From: Bog-473 sp963744225
Lineage (GTDB): Bacteria > Actinomycetota > Acidimicrobiia > Acidimicrobiales > RAAP-2
Assembly (NCBI GenBank): GCA_963744225.1
Contig: CAVUSV010000003.1
Location: forward strand, 124,001-188,000
Reading direction: 5' to 3'
Length of the DNA stretch: 64,000 nucleotides
Part shown: one piece after another, positions 61,993-64,000 of the stretch
Numbering within the stretch: position 1 is the first letter of the stretch
Layout of the letters: each line of letters opens with the position of its first letter
Translations under genes and position numbers: made by a program
Notes under the pieces: model-generated
Told to the model about the DNA's origin: nothing
Databases searched by the model: none
What the model saw: the letters and a program-made list of their open reading frames with translations, nothing else

Positions 61993-64000
61993 ATGGAAAG
62001 GGGGCGGCGGTTCGCCGTCCACGATGAGGTCAGGCCAGCCCGCGGGGCGAAAGGCCGAAGTCTCGGGGTACGGGCACTCGTGTTACTGAGCGCCATGGCG
62101 TGCGGTGTGACTGTTGCCACAACCTTGGCGGCGGCGGCCAAGCCTGCTGCCGGGGCGACGTCCGCCCCAGCGCCAACCGCCGCAGCGCCGCTCGTGACCC
62201 CCGGGAACAGTATCTCCGAGGCGGCGGGCTTCCCGCAAAGCGACGAGGCGAACGGTATCGCATCGCCCGGGCTCACCCAGTTCTTCATCAGTCCACAGAG
62301 GGTGGGCGACCTAGTGGTCCTGTCGATGCAGGTTCATACCACCTCTGTTTCGATCAACACCGTGTCCGGAGGCAACGTCTCGAACTGGACCCCCGCGGAA
62401 AGTTACAACGGCACGACCGATCCGCTGCACTTCGAGGTTTGGTGGGGTGTTGTGACAAGCACGGGGTCATCGAAGGTGACGATCACATATGCGGGGCCGG
62501 CGGCGAGTTGGCCGATCGAGCTCATCGCCGACTCGTTCACCTCGGGATCGAGCGTGCCGTGGGTCAAGGTGCGAGCGGATGGTTTTTCCAATCCGTCGGG
62601 AACGTCAGCCCAATTCCCCCTCTTACCAGCGGACCCTACGCGAACCAAATCTACTGGGGAGCCTCGGAGGAGGAGAGCGGTTCAACAGGAAGCAGCACGC
62701 CAGGCTTTACTTACTACCTGACCGCCCACTTCAATTGCTCCCTCTACGACGCGCAACTGAACCCGAACTCGACCTACACCCCGAGTTGCAGTGTCTCACC
62801 TCCAGCCCTTTCAACAGCGGTCGGTGTCGATCCTCGCGCTCGTCCCGCCAACGGTGACCTCGGTCTCGCCAGGCGCAGGACCGACCAGCGCAGGTACGAC
62901 CGTGACCCTCACCGGCTCGCACTTCACCGGCGCCACCGCCGTGAACTTCGGCGCGACTCCGGCGACCGGCGTCAACGTCGTTTCGGACAATTCCCTCACC
63001 GCTCTCGCACCACCGCGGAGCACCGGGCCCGTGGACGTGACCGTGACGACTCCCGGCGGACCCAGCGCCACGAGCGCGGCCGACCTCTACACCTACGCTC
63101 CGACGCCGACAGTTGCCACAGTATCGCCCAACACAGGACGTACCAGCGGCGGCACGACGGTCGCGGTCAGCGGGACAGGCCTGAGTGGGGCCACCGCGGT
63201 GCGCTTCGGCGCGACGGCGGCGACCGGCGTCAACGTCGTTTCGGACAGCTCACTCACGGCCGTCGTCCCAGCGGGCAGCGGCACGGTGGACGTCACCGTG
63301 ACAACCCCCGGAGGGACTAGTGCGACTGGAGCGGCTGACCAGTACGCATACACGACAGTCACGACCGTCCAAACGAGCGCGTCAACGACAGGCGGCGGCT
63401 ACGACATGGTGGGCTCCGACGGTGGGGTCTTCGTCTTCTCCACGGGAGGCACGGGGTTCCACGGGTCACTCCCCGGCCTCGGGATCCGCGTGAACAACAT
63501 CGTGGGGATGGTGCCGACATCTACTAATAAGGGCTATTGGTTGGTCGGCTCAGACGGGGGAGTGTTCGCCTTCGGCGACGCCGGTTACATCGGGTCCCTC
63601 CCGGGCCTCCGTCTCCGCGTGACCGACATTGCGGGCATCGTCCCAACGTCCACCGACAAGGGCTATTGGCTCGTCGGGACGGACGGGGGCGTCTTCGCCT
63701 TCGGAGACGCTACCTATGTGCAGTCACTTCCCGCACTCCACGTCTCAACGACGCACATCGTGGGCATCGCCCCCACGGCGACCAACAAGGGCTACTGGCT
63801 GCTCCGGTCCGACGGTGCCGTCTACGCCCTCGGGGACGCCCCATACCTTGGGGGAGTGGCCGGGAGCGCTGGCTCACTTGACGGCATCGCTGCCACCCAT
63901 AGCGGGAACGGCTATTGGTTGGTCGCGGTCAACGGCAAGGTCTACAACTTCGGGGATGCAGCCTCCTACGGGGACCTGCCGACCCTGGGCGTCACGGTCG
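61993..64000 (+). CDS. Second secreted IPT/TIG and blade-repeat protein, partial (frame breaks)
   Basis: Paralogue of the preceding gene, cut by the window end. The ATG at 61993 opens a long basic head and a signal segment (VRALVLLSAMACGVTVATTLAAAA). Next comes a beta-sandwich absent from the first protein (SQRVGDL-like PQRVGDLVVLSMQVHTT, NWTPAESYNGTTDPLHFEVWW, VTITYAGPAASWPIELIADSF). Reading then shifts frame near 62620 (TSGPYANQIYWGASEEES) and back near 62820 into two IPT/TIG domains (VSPGAGPTSAGTTVTLTG, VSPNTGRTSGGTTVAVSG) and at least five blades (GYWLVGSDGGVFAFGDA). The frame from about 62824 stays open to the end of the window. It probably forms an operon with its neighbour. Confidence 0.75.

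Noticed and set aside
52675..64000. Second copy of the tRNA-Val 3' end as an attachment site
   Set aside because: No matching GGTTCGAGTCCCTC-type stretch was found by eye in the rest of the window.

Overview
The window is high-GC DNA from an actinobacterium, most likely an uncultured member of the Acidimicrobiia. The pointers are a fused Kgd-type 2-oxoglutarate dehydrogenase, PafB/PafC WYL regulators, coenzyme F420 genes (cofC and a deazaflavin-dependent oxidoreductase), a cofC-gpsA pair with ddl-murF further on, an IlvX-like enzyme, and secreted proteins built from GYWLVGSDGG-type blades, which I associate with Acidimicrobiia. The lineage is inferred from gene content only.

Layout. 0-5 kb: a small hypothetical protein, an Erm-like rRNA methyltransferase overlapping a tail-anchored protein, CtaG, PafB/PafC and an F420-type oxidoreductase. 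5-8.7 kb: mobilisation remnant with a helicase-less MobF relaxase converging on a type IV coupling protein, a non-coding stretch with a strong hairpin, and a histone H1-like protein. 8.8-17.2 kb: cofC, gpsA, a class III cyclase, a GH38 mannosidase, an acyl-CoA synthetase, a GYD protein and RNase HII. 17.2-23.1 kb: a complete oligopeptide-type ABC importer operon (A-B-C-D-F) with a stem-loop after the binding-protein gene. 23.4-31.5 kb: a DMT-type membrane protein, a hydrolase, kgd, a NYN/S1 RNase-like protein, a FabZ-like dehydratase and exonuclease III. 32-39.6 kb: IlvX-like TPP enzyme with GlcD, a UvrD-type helicase, then ddl and murF (peptidoglycan precursors). 39.6-43.6 kb: an operon of a sigma-like protein, a Thr-rich membrane protein and a large LysM-BTAD membrane protein. 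43.7-52.6 kb: housekeeping genes, an aldehyde dehydrogenase, a damaged CHAP protein, an acyltransferase-3/SGNH protein and an IMPase. 52.7-59.8 kb: accessory region beginning at tRNA-Val, with a G-quadruplex motif, an IS110 element, a lipoprotein gene with an internal stop, a polytopic membrane protein, a dacB fragment, an orphan UbiC-like gene and much non-coding DNA. 59.8-64 kb: two adjacent secreted IPT/TIG plus blade-repeat proteins, the second running off the window.

A dominant feature is reading-frame breakage. At least fifteen conserved genes, several normally essential (gpsA, kgd, oppA, uvrD, xth, fabZ-like), are split over two or more frames. In most the reading resumes one base downstream (+1), and removing one base per break restores family-typical lengths (Kgd 1227 aa, IlvX 514, Xth 256, GpsA 340). 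The breaks are densest at 24.9-31.2 kb across unrelated genes. I read this mainly as base-insertion errors in the assembly and annotate these loci as single genes. The CHAP gene, the dacB fragment and the lipoprotein with an in-frame stop look more like real decay, though assembly error is not excluded for them either.
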